Source: JBHFEI01 sp041928815 (GTDB lineage: Bacteria > Pseudomonadota > Alphaproteobacteria > Rhizobiales > Rhizobiaceae). From it: DNA of 64,000 nt. Location of the stretch: positions 372,001-436,000 of the forward strand of contig NZ_JBHFEI010000003.1 in assembly GCF_041928815.1 (NCBI RefSeq), written 5' to 3'. A program made the translations under genes and the position numbers. Below the pieces are notes generated by a model that did no database searches, was not told the origin of the DNA, and saw nothing but the letters and a program-made list of their open reading frames with translations. Of this stretch, positions 18,013 to 25,829 are shown in pieces (position 1 is the stretch's first letter; each line of letters begins with the position of its first letter).

Positions 18013-18417
18013 TCAGGTCTTCTGGACCGCGGACGGGTCCATCCACATGACTTCCCAGACATGGCCGTCGAGGTCCTGGAAGCTGATGCCGTACATGAAG
18101 CCGTAGTCGATCGCCGGCTTCCACGGCCTCGCGCCGGCCGCGAGCGCCTTGGCGAGCGTGTCGTCCACCTCGGCGCGGCTCGACGCCGAAAGCGCGACCA
18201 GCACCTCCGTTGCCCTGGTCGCGTCGCTGATCGGCTGTGTGATGAACTCCGAGAATTTCGCCTCGGTCAGCAGCATGGCGAAGATGTTGTCCGCGATCAC
18301 CATGCAGGCGGCCGTCTCGTCGGTGAACTGCGGATTGAAGCCGAAGCCCAGCGCCGCGAAGAAGGCCTTCGAGGCATCGAGGTCCTTGACGGGCAGGTTG
18401 ACGAAGATCATGCGCAT
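18013..18417 (-). CDS. VOC (glyoxalase/bleomycin-resistance) family protein
   Basis: A 134-residue single-domain protein of the vicinal oxygen chelate fold; the substrate is unknown. Start ATG at 18417 (MRMIFVNLPVKDL) is preceded by AAAGGA. It shows the VOC pattern: an N-terminal strand-helix MIFVNLPVKDLDASKAFFAA and a C-terminal FQDLDGHVWEVMWMD, where the last acidic residue is a typical metal ligand. Relatives include the YP_ group called lactoylglutathione lyase by similarity. It converges on ligA and is not in an obvious operon. Confidence 0.8.
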   Translation of the reverse strand: MRMIFVNLPVKDLDASKAFFAALGFGFNPQFTDETAACMVIADNIFAMLLTEAKFSEFITQPISDATRATEVLVALSASSRAEVDDTLAKALAAGARPWKPAIDYGFMYGISFQDLDGHVWEVMWMDPSAVQKT

Positions 18418-18639
18418 TCCGTGGTTCCTTTCGTTTCGGGCGATGTCCGCCGTCGTGGTCCGTGATGGTCCAAGGACGGTCGAGCGTCGTCCTTCCCGAC
18501 AGGCTGTCAAATACAATTTTGCCGTTTCCCCGCCCGTGGCGGCGCACACCCCCTCGCATTGTTTTTTTGCGGCGCACACGTTAGGAAGGAGCACCCCGCG
18601 CGGGCGAAGGAGGCGGGGATCGAGGGATGGGAGGCTCAG

Positions 18640-19515
18640 GTGGACACCATTGCGACGATCGCGGGCGTGCGCGCCCGGCTCGCTTCTGCGCGCCGCGCCG
18701 GCCGGACGGTCGGCCTCGTCCCGACCATGGGCTACCTGCATGACGGCCATATGGATCTCGTCGCCCGGGCGCGCGCCGCCAACGACGTCGTCGCTGCCAG
18801 CATCTTCGTCAATCCGCTGCAATTCGGCGCGAATGAGGACCTCGCGCGCTATCCGCGCGACCTTGCCCGCGACCAGGCGATGCTCGAGGCGGCCGGGGTC
18901 GATCTCCTCTTCGCGCCCGGCGTCCCGGACATGTATCCGCGGCCGATGGAGACGGTGGTCGATGTCCCCGCCCTTGGGCGCTTGCTGGAGGGGGAGGTCC
19001 GGCCAGGCCATTTCGCCGGCGTCGCAACCGTCGTCACCAAGCTCTTCAACATCGTCCAGCCGGACCGTGCTTATTTCGGCGAGAAGGATTTTCAGCAGCT
19101 GCAGATCATCCGCCGCATGGTGGACGATCTGGCGCAGCCGGTCGAGATCGTCGGCGTGCCGACGGTGCGCGAGGCGGACGGCCTCGCCATGTCGTCGCGC
19201 AACGTCTATCTGAGCCCGGCCGAGCGCCGCGCCGCGAAGATCGTGCCGGATGCGCTCGACGAGGCGGAACGCCTGATCGCCGGCGGGCTTCGCGACGTTG
19301 CGGCGATCGAGGCCGCGGTCGCGCGCTTCGTCGCCGCCGAGCCGCTGGCGCGGCCGGACGTGGTGGCGCTGCGCGATCCCGAGACGCTGGCCGCCCCCGA
19401 CAGGGTCGCGGACCGGCCGGTTCTCGTGTTGCTTTTTGTCCGCTTCGGGAGCACGAAGCTCCTCGACAACCGGGTCATCGACCCGACAAACGCGATGAAG
19501 ACGGGAGTGGCGTGA
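18640..19515 (+). CDS. panC: PanC, pantothenate synthetase
   Basis: Joins pantoate and beta-alanine with ATP to make pantothenate (vitamin B5), the precursor of CoA. Start GTG 18640 (VDTIATIAGVRARL), preceded by GGGAGG, gives 291 residues; the frame is open back to 18559 but that part is not family-like. Seen: the nucleotidyltransferase motif PTMGYLHDGHMDLV, the pantoate/ATP residues FVNPLQFGANEDL, the KDFQQLQ region and GLAMSSRNVYLS. panB begins two bases after the stop, so the pair is an operon. Confidence 0.95.
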   Translation: MDTIATIAGVRARLASARRAGRTVGLVPTMGYLHDGHMDLVARARAANDVVAASIFVNPLQFGANEDLARYPRDLARDQAMLEAAGVDLLFAPGVPDMYPRPMETVVDVPALGRLLEGEVRPGHFAGVATVVTKLFNIVQPDRAYFGEKDFQQLQIIRRMVDDLAQPVEIVGVPTVREADGLAMSSRNVYLSPAERRAAKIVPDALDEAERLIAGGLRDVAAIEAAVARFVAAEPLARPDVVALRDPETLAAPDRVADRPVLVLLFVRFGSTKLLDNRVIDPTNAMKTGVA

Positions 19516-19516
19516 C

Positions 19517-20338
19517 ATGAGCGTGCAGGGAACCAAGCGGCGCCTGAGCCCGAAGGACGTGCGGTCGCTGAAGGGCGAGCGGCCGATCGTCAGCCTGACG
19601 GCCTACACCACGCCGATCGCCAAGCTCCTCGACCCGCATGTCGATTTCATCCTCGTCGGCGATTCGCTCGGCATGGTCGTCTACGGGCTCGATTCGACCG
19701 TCGGCGTCACCGTCGAGATGATGATCGCGCACGGGCAGGCGGTGATGCGCGGCTCGCAGCGCGCCTGCGTCGTCGTCGACCTGCCCTTCGGCTCCTACCA
19801 GGAATCGAAGGAGCAGGCCTTCAACACCGCCGCGCGCATCCTCAAGGAAACCGGCTGTGCCGCCGTCAAGATCGAGGGCGGGGCGGAGATGGCCGAGACG
19901 GTGGCCTTCCTGTCGAGCCGCGGCATTCCGGTGCTCGGCCATGTCGGCCTGATGCCGCAGCTCGTCAACACGACGGGCGGCTACCGGTCGCTCGGGCGCA
20001 GCGAAGCCGAGCAGGAGAAGATCCGCCGCGACGCGGTCGCGATCGACGAGGCCGGCGCCTTCGCCATCGTCATCGAGGGCACCGTCGAGCCCCTGGCGCG
20101 CGAGATCAGCGACCTCGTGCAGGCGCCGACCATCGGCATCGGCGCTTCGCCCGCCTGCGACGGGCAGATCCTCGTTTCCGACGACATGCTCGGCATCTTC
20201 AACGATTTCAAGCCGCGCTTCGTCAAGCATTTCGCCAACCTGGCGCCGGAGATCTCGGCCGCCGTCGAGGCCTATGCCACCGATGTCAAGGCACGCGTCT
20301 TTCCCGGGATCGAGCACACGTTCCAGCTGAAGGGCTGA
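19517..20338 (+). CDS. panB: PanB, ketopantoate hydroxymethyltransferase
   Basis: Makes ketopantoate from alpha-ketoisovalerate and methylene-tetrahydrofolate, the first committed step to pantothenate. It has 273 residues. Seen: TAYTTPIAKLLD, FILVGDSLGMVVYG with metal-binding Asp, the substrate region VKIEGGAEMAETV, and GHVGLMPQ. It is translationally linked to panC (one-base gap between stop and start). Its substrate, ketoisovalerate, comes from the valine pathway that uses IlvBN (encoded at 55.8-58.3 kb). Confidence 0.96.
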   Translation: MSVQGTKRRLSPKDVRSLKGERPIVSLTAYTTPIAKLLDPHVDFILVGDSLGMVVYGLDSTVGVTVEMMIAHGQAVMRGSQRACVVVDLPFGSYQESKEQAFNTAARILKETGCAAVKIEGGAEMAETVAFLSSRGIPVLGHVGLMPQLVNTTGGYRSLGRSEAEQEKIRRDAVAIDEAGAFAIVIEGTVEPLAREISDLVQAPTIGIGASPACDGQILVSDDMLGIFNDFKPRFVKHFANLAPEISAAVEAYATDVKARVFPGIEHTFQLKG

Positions 20339-20446
20339 CGGGCGGCTCGATCATCCATCAGCCGTTTCGATCCTTGCATCAAAAACTCTTGATTGCCGAG
20401 GGGCGGCCCCGACCCTTATGTCTCGGGATCGACGGGGTACGCCGGA

Positions 20447-21154
20447 GTGTCTTCCTTGCAGCAATCGGATTTCTGGACCGGCATGCGCGGCGGCCTGCCC
20501 GTCATGCTTTCCGCCGTTCCCTTCGGCGGGCTGTTCGGGGCGCTTGCGGTGCAGAACGGCATGTCGGTCACCGACGCGGCGCTGATGAGCGCGCTGTGCT
20601 TTGCCGGTGCCAGCCAGATGGTGGGGATCGAACTCTTCGGCAAGAACGTCGAGCCCTGGCTGATCGTGCTGTCGATCTTCGCCGTCAATTTCCGCCACAT
20701 CCTCTATTCGGCATCGATCGCGCCGCATCTCAATCATTTCACCTGGCCGCAGAAGCTCATCGCCTTCAATCTCCTGACCGATCCGCAATATGCCGAAGCC
20801 GAGCGGCGCGCCGAGCGCGGCATTCCCGTGACGTTTTCCTGGTACATGGGCTTCGGCCTCGTCATCTACGTGCCCTGGCTCCTCGTCACGATCGTCGGCG
20901 CGCTGTTCGGCCGCTTCATCGGCGACCCGCGCATGATCGGGCTCGACGTGCTGCTGCCGGTCTATTTCTTCGGCATGCTGATGAGCTTCCGCAGCCGCGA
21001 TCACTGGCTGCCGATCGTGCTCGTCAGCTCCGTCGTCTCGGTCGCGGCCTACAGGATCGTCGGCTCGCCCTGGCATGTCAGCTTCGGCGCACTGTCCGGC
21101 GTGCTGCTGGCCGCGTTCCTGCCGGTTGCGCCGAAAGGGGAGGCGACGCGATGA
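20447..21154 (+). CDS. AzlC-family branched-chain amino acid export permease, large subunit
   Basis: Multi-spanning inner-membrane protein of the AzlC/YgaZ family, which with a small AzlD/YgaH partner exports branched-chain or related amino acids. About 236 residues from GTG 20447 (VSSLQQSDFWTG); the start is uncertain (TTG 20393 or TTG 20456 are also possible, none with a clear ribosome binding site). Seen: GGLPVMLSAVPFGGLFG, the family motif VNFRHILYSASI and ALCFAGASQM. The stop overlaps the next gene's ATG by four bases. Substrate by homology only. Confidence 0.85.
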   Translation: MSSLQQSDFWTGMRGGLPVMLSAVPFGGLFGALAVQNGMSVTDAALMSALCFAGASQMVGIELFGKNVEPWLIVLSIFAVNFRHILYSASIAPHLNHFTWPQKLIAFNLLTDPQYAEAERRAERGIPVTFSWYMGFGLVIYVPWLLVTIVGALFGRFIGDPRMIGLDVLLPVYFFGMLMSFRSRDHWLPIVLVSSVVSVAAYRIVGSPWHVSFGALSGVLLAAFLPVAPKGEATR

Positions 21155-21465
21155 GCCATGCGGGGGAAGGGACGACCCTGCTGATCATCCTCGCCGCCGC
21201 TGTCGCCACCTACGCGACTAGGATCGGCGGCTACCTGATGATCACCCGTTTTCGCAGCATCCATCCGCGCGCCGAGGCGGCGCTCAACGCCGTTCCTGCG
21301 GCCGTATTGTCGACCCTCGTCGCGCCCGCCTTCCTCTATGGCGGGCTCGATGTCGTCGTAGCGATGGTCGCGGCCTTCTTCGTCGGCCTGCGCTTTTCCT
21401 CGATCGCCATGCTCGTCGTCGGCTGGCTTGCGGTCATGGCGCTGCGCCATTCCGGGATCTTCTGA
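21151..21465 (+). CDS. AzlD-family small subunit of the amino acid exporter
   Basis: A 104-residue protein with about four membrane segments, of the AzlD family that pairs with AzlC. Its ATGA start overlaps the end of the AzlC gene, as usual for this two-gene exporter. Seen: YATRIGGYLMITRF near the N-terminus and NAVPAAVLSTLVAPAF, the family core. It converges on the aminopeptidase P gene with only 26 bases between stops and no terminator that I can see. Confidence 0.85.
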   Translation: MSHAGEGTTLLIILAAAVATYATRIGGYLMITRFRSIHPRAEAALNAVPAAVLSTLVAPAFLYGGLDVVVAMVAAFFVGLRFSSIAMLVVGWLAVMALRHSGIF

Positions 21466-21491
21466 ACCCTCGCGCCGCGTCCGGTCGCGCT

Positions 21492-23324
21492 TCAGGAAAG
21501 CGGGGCCGTCGCCCGTGTCAGCCAGTCCCTCGTCTCGTCGTTTGCGAGAAGCGGGGCGATCTTCTCACGCGTCTCGGCGTGATAGGCATCGAGCCAGGCG
21601 ATCTCCTCCGGCGTCATCAACTCCGCCACCACCAGCCGCGTGTCGATCGGGCAGAAGGTCAGCGTGCCGAAGCCGAGCATCGGCTGGTCGCCGTCGCCGA
21701 CGGGCTCGGGCCCAAGCACATGGATCAGGTTCTCGATGCGGATGCCGAAGGCGCCCGGCCGGTAGTAGCCCGGCTCGTTGGAGAGGATCATGCCCGGCAG
21801 CAGTTCCTGCATCGCCGCGCGGGAAATCCTCTGCGGCCCCTCATGCACGGAAAGGTAGGACCCGACGCCGTGGCCGGTGCCGTGCGCATAGTCGCCGCCG
21901 CCCTTCCAGAGCGCGATGCGGGCGAGCGGATCGAGGTCGATGCCGCGCGTGCCCTTCGGAAAGCGCGCGGTGCTGATGGCGATCATCCCCTTCAGCACGC
22001 GGGTGAAGAAGCGCCTCTGCTCGTCGGGAACGGCGCCGATCGCGACCGTCCGGGTGATGTCGGTCGTGCCGTTCAGGTACTGACCGCCGGAATCGACCAG
22101 GAACATGGTGCCGGCCTCGAGCGGCCGGTCCGTCTCGGTGGTGACGCGATAATGGATGATCGCGGCGTTGGAGCCGGCGCCGGAGATCGTGTCGAAGGAG
22201 ATATCGCGCAACGGGTTCTGCATCCGTGCGCCGACGGCGGTGCGCGCGGCCTCGAGCCGCCTCACGGCGGCGATCTCGCTCACCGTGCCGTGCGGCTGCG
22301 CGTCGAGCCAGGCGAGGAATTCGACCATCGCCGCGCCGTCCTGGAGATGGGCCCTCGCCGAACCGGCGATCTCGGCCGCATTCTTGCAGGCGCGCGGCAG
22401 GCGCGCGGGGTCCGGGGCCTGCACCGGCGTTCCGCCTTCCGAGCGGATCAGGCTTGCGAGCGCCTGCGGCGCGACGTCCGGATCGATCAGGATCGTCGCG
22501 CCTTGGCGGGAGAGCGCCCTCATCTCCTCGTCGAATTGCCCGGGCGGCAGCATGTCGGCAAGCTGGGTGAGGTAGGCCTCCTGCTCGATGCCCGTCTTGC
22601 GCTTGTCGAGGAAGATCGCGGCGCTGCCGTCGGCGCGGATGAGGGCGCGCGACAGCGGGTGCGGCGTGTGCGGCACGTCGGCGCCGCGGATGTTGAAGGT
22701 CCAGGCGACGGACGAGGGATCCGAAAGGATCACGGCGGCCACGTTCTTCTCCGCGACGGCAGCCGCGATCGCGGCGATCTTGTCGCGGGCGGAGGCGCCG
22801 GCATGCTCGAGCGGCTGGATGAGGACGCGGCCGAGCGGCGGGGCAGGACGGTCGGTCCAGACGGCGTCGAGCGGATTGTCGTCGAGCGGCACCAGCATGC
22901 CGTCGATCCGCTTCAATGCCGTCTCCAGTTTCTCGACCTCCGCGCTCGTCTGCATCCAGGGGTCGACGCCGAGGCGAAATCCTTTCGGGGCATGTCGTTC
23001 GAGCCACAGATGCGGCGGCTCGCCGACGAGATCGCCGGGGGAGAAGACGTCGCCGTCGACCTGCGCCGCAAGCTGCGTGACGTAGCGGCCGTCGACGAAC
23101 ACCACGGCCTCGCGCATCGTGACGAGGCAGCAGCCGGCGGAACCGGTGAAGCCGGTCAGCCAGGCGAGCCGCTCCGCGGAGGCCGGGACGTACTCGCCCT
23201 GATACTCGTCGGCGCGCGGCACGAGAAAGCCGTCGACACCGAGCGCGGCGAAGCGGCCCCTGAGCGCCGCGACGCGGCTCCGTCCGAAACTGGGCGTGGA
23301 GGTGACGTCGAAGGATTGGAACAT
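21492..23324 (-). CDS. Aminopeptidase P family (Xaa-Pro) metallopeptidase
   Basis: Cytoplasmic M24B peptidase expected to release an N-terminal residue before proline. About 610 residues from ATG 23324 (MFQSFDVTSTPSFG); ATG 23336 would add MDRP, and neither has a strong ribosome binding site. Two creatinase-type N-terminal domains precede the pita-bread catalytic domain. Metal ligands are visible: Asp in LVDSGGQYLNGTTDIT, His in GTGHGVGSYLSVHEG, and Glu in LSNEPGYYRPGAFGIRIEN. The size (three-domain, about 610) matches the long bacterial/eukaryotic aminopeptidase P type rather than the 440-residue E. coli PepP. Confidence 0.9.
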   Translation of the reverse strand: MFQSFDVTSTPSFGRSRVAALRGRFAALGVDGFLVPRADEYQGEYVPASAERLAWLTGFTGSAGCCLVTMREAVVFVDGRYVTQLAAQVDGDVFSPGDLVGEPPHLWLERHAPKGFRLGVDPWMQTSAEVEKLETALKRIDGMLVPLDDNPLDAVWTDRPAPPLGRVLIQPLEHAGASARDKIAAIAAAVAEKNVAAVILSDPSSVAWTFNIRGADVPHTPHPLSRALIRADGSAAIFLDKRKTGIEQEAYLTQLADMLPPGQFDEEMRALSRQGATILIDPDVAPQALASLIRSEGGTPVQAPDPARLPRACKNAAEIAGSARAHLQDGAAMVEFLAWLDAQPHGTVSEIAAVRRLEAARTAVGARMQNPLRDISFDTISGAGSNAAIIHYRVTTETDRPLEAGTMFLVDSGGQYLNGTTDITRTVAIGAVPDEQRRFFTRVLKGMIAISTARFPKGTRGIDLDPLARIALWKGGGDYAHGTGHGVGSYLSVHEGPQRISRAAMQELLPGMILSNEPGYYRPGAFGIRIENLIHVLGPEPVGDGDQPMLGFGTLTFCPIDTRLVVAELMTPEEIAWLDAYHAETREKIAPLLANDETRDWLTRATAPLS

Positions 23325-23747
23325 CGGGCGATCCATGAGTTGCGCGGCGATTCCCGCCTGCCGGACCCTACTGCAGAAAACCGCCGCCCGGAATCTCCTT
23401 CGATGCGCGAAGGCGCCTGCCGGCGAGCGCAGCCCTTCATGCATCGCACGCGCATCGCACCCATGCCGACGGCCGACTGGCCGCGCGGGGGGGGGGACGC
23501 GCCCGTATGGTCCGGCAACGACCGAGCGCATGAGGGTATGTCGCTTCCTTGCCGCAGGGCAGGGATCTCCATGACGCGTTTCGCGCCGGCCTCCGATCCT
23601 CCTCCCTCAGGATGCCGGCGGCGCGACATGGGAAAGCCCGCTCGAGCCTTCTCCTCCCCAAGGCTCGCGGGCGCCGGACAATGCGGCAAGAACAAAAGAA
23701 AAGGCGGTGCTTTCGGCACCGCCTTTTCTTTTGTTCTTGCCTTCGCC
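23325..23747. other. Intergenic region upstream of the aminopeptidase gene
   Basis: 423 bases with no supported gene. It holds the prmA terminator (23686-23740) and a run of ten G at 23487-23496; the rest should contain the promoter for the aminopeptidase gene on the minus strand. Open frames across it have no ribosome binding sites and no recognisable protein. Confidence 0.5.
23686..23740 (-). terminator. Very long perfect inverted repeat, terminator of prmA
   Basis: A perfect 25-base stem (23686-23710 with 23716-23740) and a five-base loop. Read on the minus strand it is a G+C-rich core followed by a T-rich descending arm (CCTTTTCTTTTGTTCTTGC), seven bases after the prmA stop. The stem is far longer than a typical terminator. 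Confidence 0.85.
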
Positions 23748-24626
23748 TCAGCGCGTCAGGTGCATCGTCACCCAGCCGTTGCGCCAGATCGTGCGGACGT
23801 GGCGGAAGCGCTGGCCGTTATAGGCGGCGAGTACCTTCCAGCGTTGTTCGGCGAGGATGCCCGACAGGATGATCGCGCCGCCGGGCGCGAGATGGCGCGC
23901 CACGTCCGGCGCAAGGCGCATCAGCGGCCGTGCCAGAATGTTGGCGATGATCAGGTCGAAGGGGCCCTGTTCGCGGAAGGCGGGCGCATGGAAACCCGTC
24001 GCGGTGCGCAGCGTGATCCCGCCGGCGATCCCATTGATGCGGACGTTTTCCGTGGCCACGCGCGTGGCGACCGGGTCGATGTCGGTCGCGAGCACCGGCA
24101 CGCGGGCGAGCTTGTAGGCGGCGATCGCCAGCACGCCGCTTCCCGTGCCGAGGTCGAGCACGTTCGTCACCGGCCGGGCGCGCAGCACCTCCTCGATCAG
24201 TTCGAGGCAGCCCGCCGTCGTGCCGTGGTGCCCCGTTCCGAAGGCCATGCCGGCGTCGATCTCAATGGCGATCTCGCCGGTCTGCACCTTGTCGCGGTCA
24301 TGCGAGCCGTGCACGACGAAGCGGCCGGCGCGCACCGGGGCGAGACCTTCGAGGGATTTTGCGATCCAGTCGACATCCGGCAGTTGCTCGCGCTCGATCG
24401 CGAGCCCGGCGAGCGCATCCGTGAAGATCTCGCCGAGCCGTGTCCGGATCGTCTCCTCCTCCTCCGCCGCCAAATAGATCGATGCCTCCCAGACATCGTT
24501 GCGCTCGTCGATCTCCATCGTCGCGATCGCATAGCCGTCCTCGTCGAAGGCCGCACCCATCCGATCGAGGGCAAGCGTCGCCAGGCGTTCGCTGGTGGAG
24601 ACGAAGAGGCGGATGTCCTGGTTCAC
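23748..24626 (-). CDS. prmA: PrmA, ribosomal protein L11 methyltransferase
   Basis: SAM-dependent enzyme that trimethylates ribosomal protein L11. It has 292 residues. The N-terminal L11-recognition domain is followed by the Rossmann methyltransferase with motif I VLDLGTGSGVLAIAAYKL and motif IV DLIIANILARPL. FGTGHHGTTAGCLELIEE is a family signature. Upstream on the same strand lies a SCO gene (67-base gap); a strong terminator follows. Confidence 0.93.
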   Translation of the reverse strand: MNQDIRLFVSTSERLATLALDRMGAAFDEDGYAIATMEIDERNDVWEASIYLAAEEEETIRTRLGEIFTDALAGLAIEREQLPDVDWIAKSLEGLAPVRAGRFVVHGSHDRDKVQTGEIAIEIDAGMAFGTGHHGTTAGCLELIEEVLRARPVTNVLDLGTGSGVLAIAAYKLARVPVLATDIDPVATRVATENVRINGIAGGITLRTATGFHAPAFREQGPFDLIIANILARPLMRLAPDVARHLAPGGAIILSGILAEQRWKVLAAYNGQRFRHVRTIWRNGWVTMHLTR

Positions 24627-24693
24627 GGGGGCGATCTCCTTACTGGCCGGCCCGCCACGTCCTTCTTTTCCGCTGCGGGCCGTGCCGCTCCTA

Positions 24694-25293
24694 TCAGCCC
24701 TTGATCAGGTTTTCGAGCTTCTTCACCGCCGTATCCGGATTTTCGCCGTAGGCGATGGTGCCGCGGAAGCCGCCAGCGGCGTCGAGCAGGAAGACGGAGG
24801 CCGTGTGGTCCATCGTGTAGTCGCCGTCCGGTGCCTTCTCGTCGAGCGGCACCTTCTTCGCATAGACACGGAAGCCCTTGACCATCTCCATCACCTTGTC
24901 CGGCGGACCGGAAATGCCGGTGATGCGCTTGGAGACGTTCGAGACATACTGGCCGAGGATTTCGGGCGTGTCGCGTTCGGGATCGACGGAGACGAAATAG
25001 GCCTGAAGCCTGGTCCCGTCGGGATCGACCTTGGACAGCCAGCCGTCCAGCTCGAAAAGGGTGGTCGGGCACACCTCGGGGCAGTGGGTGAAGCCGAAGA
25101 ACAGGGCCGACGGCTTGCCCGTGAAGGCCTCCTGCGTGATCGGCGCGCCGTTCTGCGCCACCAGCGTGAAGGGGACTCCAAAAGGCCCGCCGGTCGCCGA
25201 GACCGGAGGGCGCGTCGCCTGGAACGTCATCCAGCCGATGCCGAGCGCGACGACGGCAACCGCCAGCCACAGAACGATGCGCAGCGTCTTCAT
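24694..25293 (-). CDS. SCO1/SenC family copper chaperone
   Basis: Membrane-anchored thioredoxin-fold protein that delivers copper to the CuA centre of cytochrome c oxidase or controls its redox state. It has 199 residues with an N-terminal membrane anchor (about residues 4-24). The copper ligands are present: C71 and C75 in THCPEVCPT and H163 in DYTMDHTASV. No oxidase subunit genes are nearby. A small membrane-protein gene lies upstream on the same strand. Confidence 0.92.
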   Translation of the reverse strand: MKTLRIVLWLAVAVVALGIGWMTFQATRPPVSATGGPFGVPFTLVAQNGAPITQEAFTGKPSALFFGFTHCPEVCPTTLFELDGWLSKVDPDGTRLQAYFVSVDPERDTPEILGQYVSNVSKRITGISGPPDKVMEMVKGFRVYAKKVPLDEKAPDGDYTMDHTASVFLLDAAGGFRGTIAYGENPDTAVKKLENLIKG

Positions 25294-25383
25294 GTCGTCT
25301 CCATCGGTTCGTTCACGTCCCGCCGGACATAGACCGTCGCGGCAACGGAGGCAAACGGCGAAAGTGACGCAGCCGCCGGGTGT

Positions 25384-25542
25384 TCAGAAGCACCAGGACA
25401 GTCCGTTCGCCGCCATGGCGAGCAGGATGTCGCTGCCATGGGCGAGCCAGCCGTCGAAGGCATGGAAGGTGACGAGCGACAGGACGGCGAGCCCGGCCGT
25501 TGCGAGGAGCGGGGTCATGACATGTCGTGCACTGGGACGCAT
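25384..25542 (-). CDS. Small hydrophobic protein, function unknown
   Basis: A 52-residue frame from ATG 25542 (MRPSARHVMTPLLATAG) to a stop at 25384. It has one hydrophobic segment (about residues 9-27) followed by the short, sharply defined tail AFDGWLAHGSDILLAMAANG and an ending SWCF. Codon use is like its neighbours, and it sits 90 bases upstream of the SCO gene on the same strand, so the two could be co-transcribed. I do not recognise a named domain; I have an impression of similar small rhizobial proteins but could not check. Confidence 0.5.
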   Translation of the reverse strand: MRPSARHVMTPLLATAGLAVLSLVTFHAFDGWLAHGSDILLAMAANGLSWCF

Positions 25543-25660
25543 GGGCGCGGGCCTTCGGGGTATCAACCTTCGGCAGTATCGCCCGATCCCTGCCGTCCGG
25601 CAACCGGACAAGGGCAAAAAACTCCGGCACGTGCCTGCTGCATGTCGCCGCAGCGATATT

Positions 25661-25675
25661 TTAGGAAAAGTTTAA
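25661..25675 (+). promoter_or_regulatory. Near-consensus CtrA-type box upstream of the chemoreceptor
   Basis: TTAG-N7-TTAA (25661-25664, 25672-25675), one mismatch from the alphaproteobacterial CtrA consensus TTAA-N7-TTAA, about 155 bases before the chemoreceptor start. Chemotaxis and motility genes are known CtrA targets in this class. It may be chance. Confidence 0.3.
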
Positions 25676-25829
25676 GGGAACTCTGGGATGGTTTGACGGC
25701 GGAGGAGCGCCGTCTCCACAGGATCGACATGATGTCACGCGGTCGAAAGACCGGGATCCGCATGATGGGCTCAAACCCGCTCGCGGCCGGCGTCTCCATG
25801 CCCTGCGGGTGGCAACCGGGTGTTGCGAC

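Noticed and set aside
16115..18577. 820-codon open frame antisense to ligA
   Set aside because: Low-complexity Arg/Asp/Gly-rich product, typical of the antisense frame of a high-G+C gene; ligA on the other strand has all its motifs.
21579..24704. 1041-codon plus-strand frame across the aminopeptidase and prmA genes
   Set aside because: Spans two real minus-strand genes and a terminator, with no ribosome binding site or recognisable motif.
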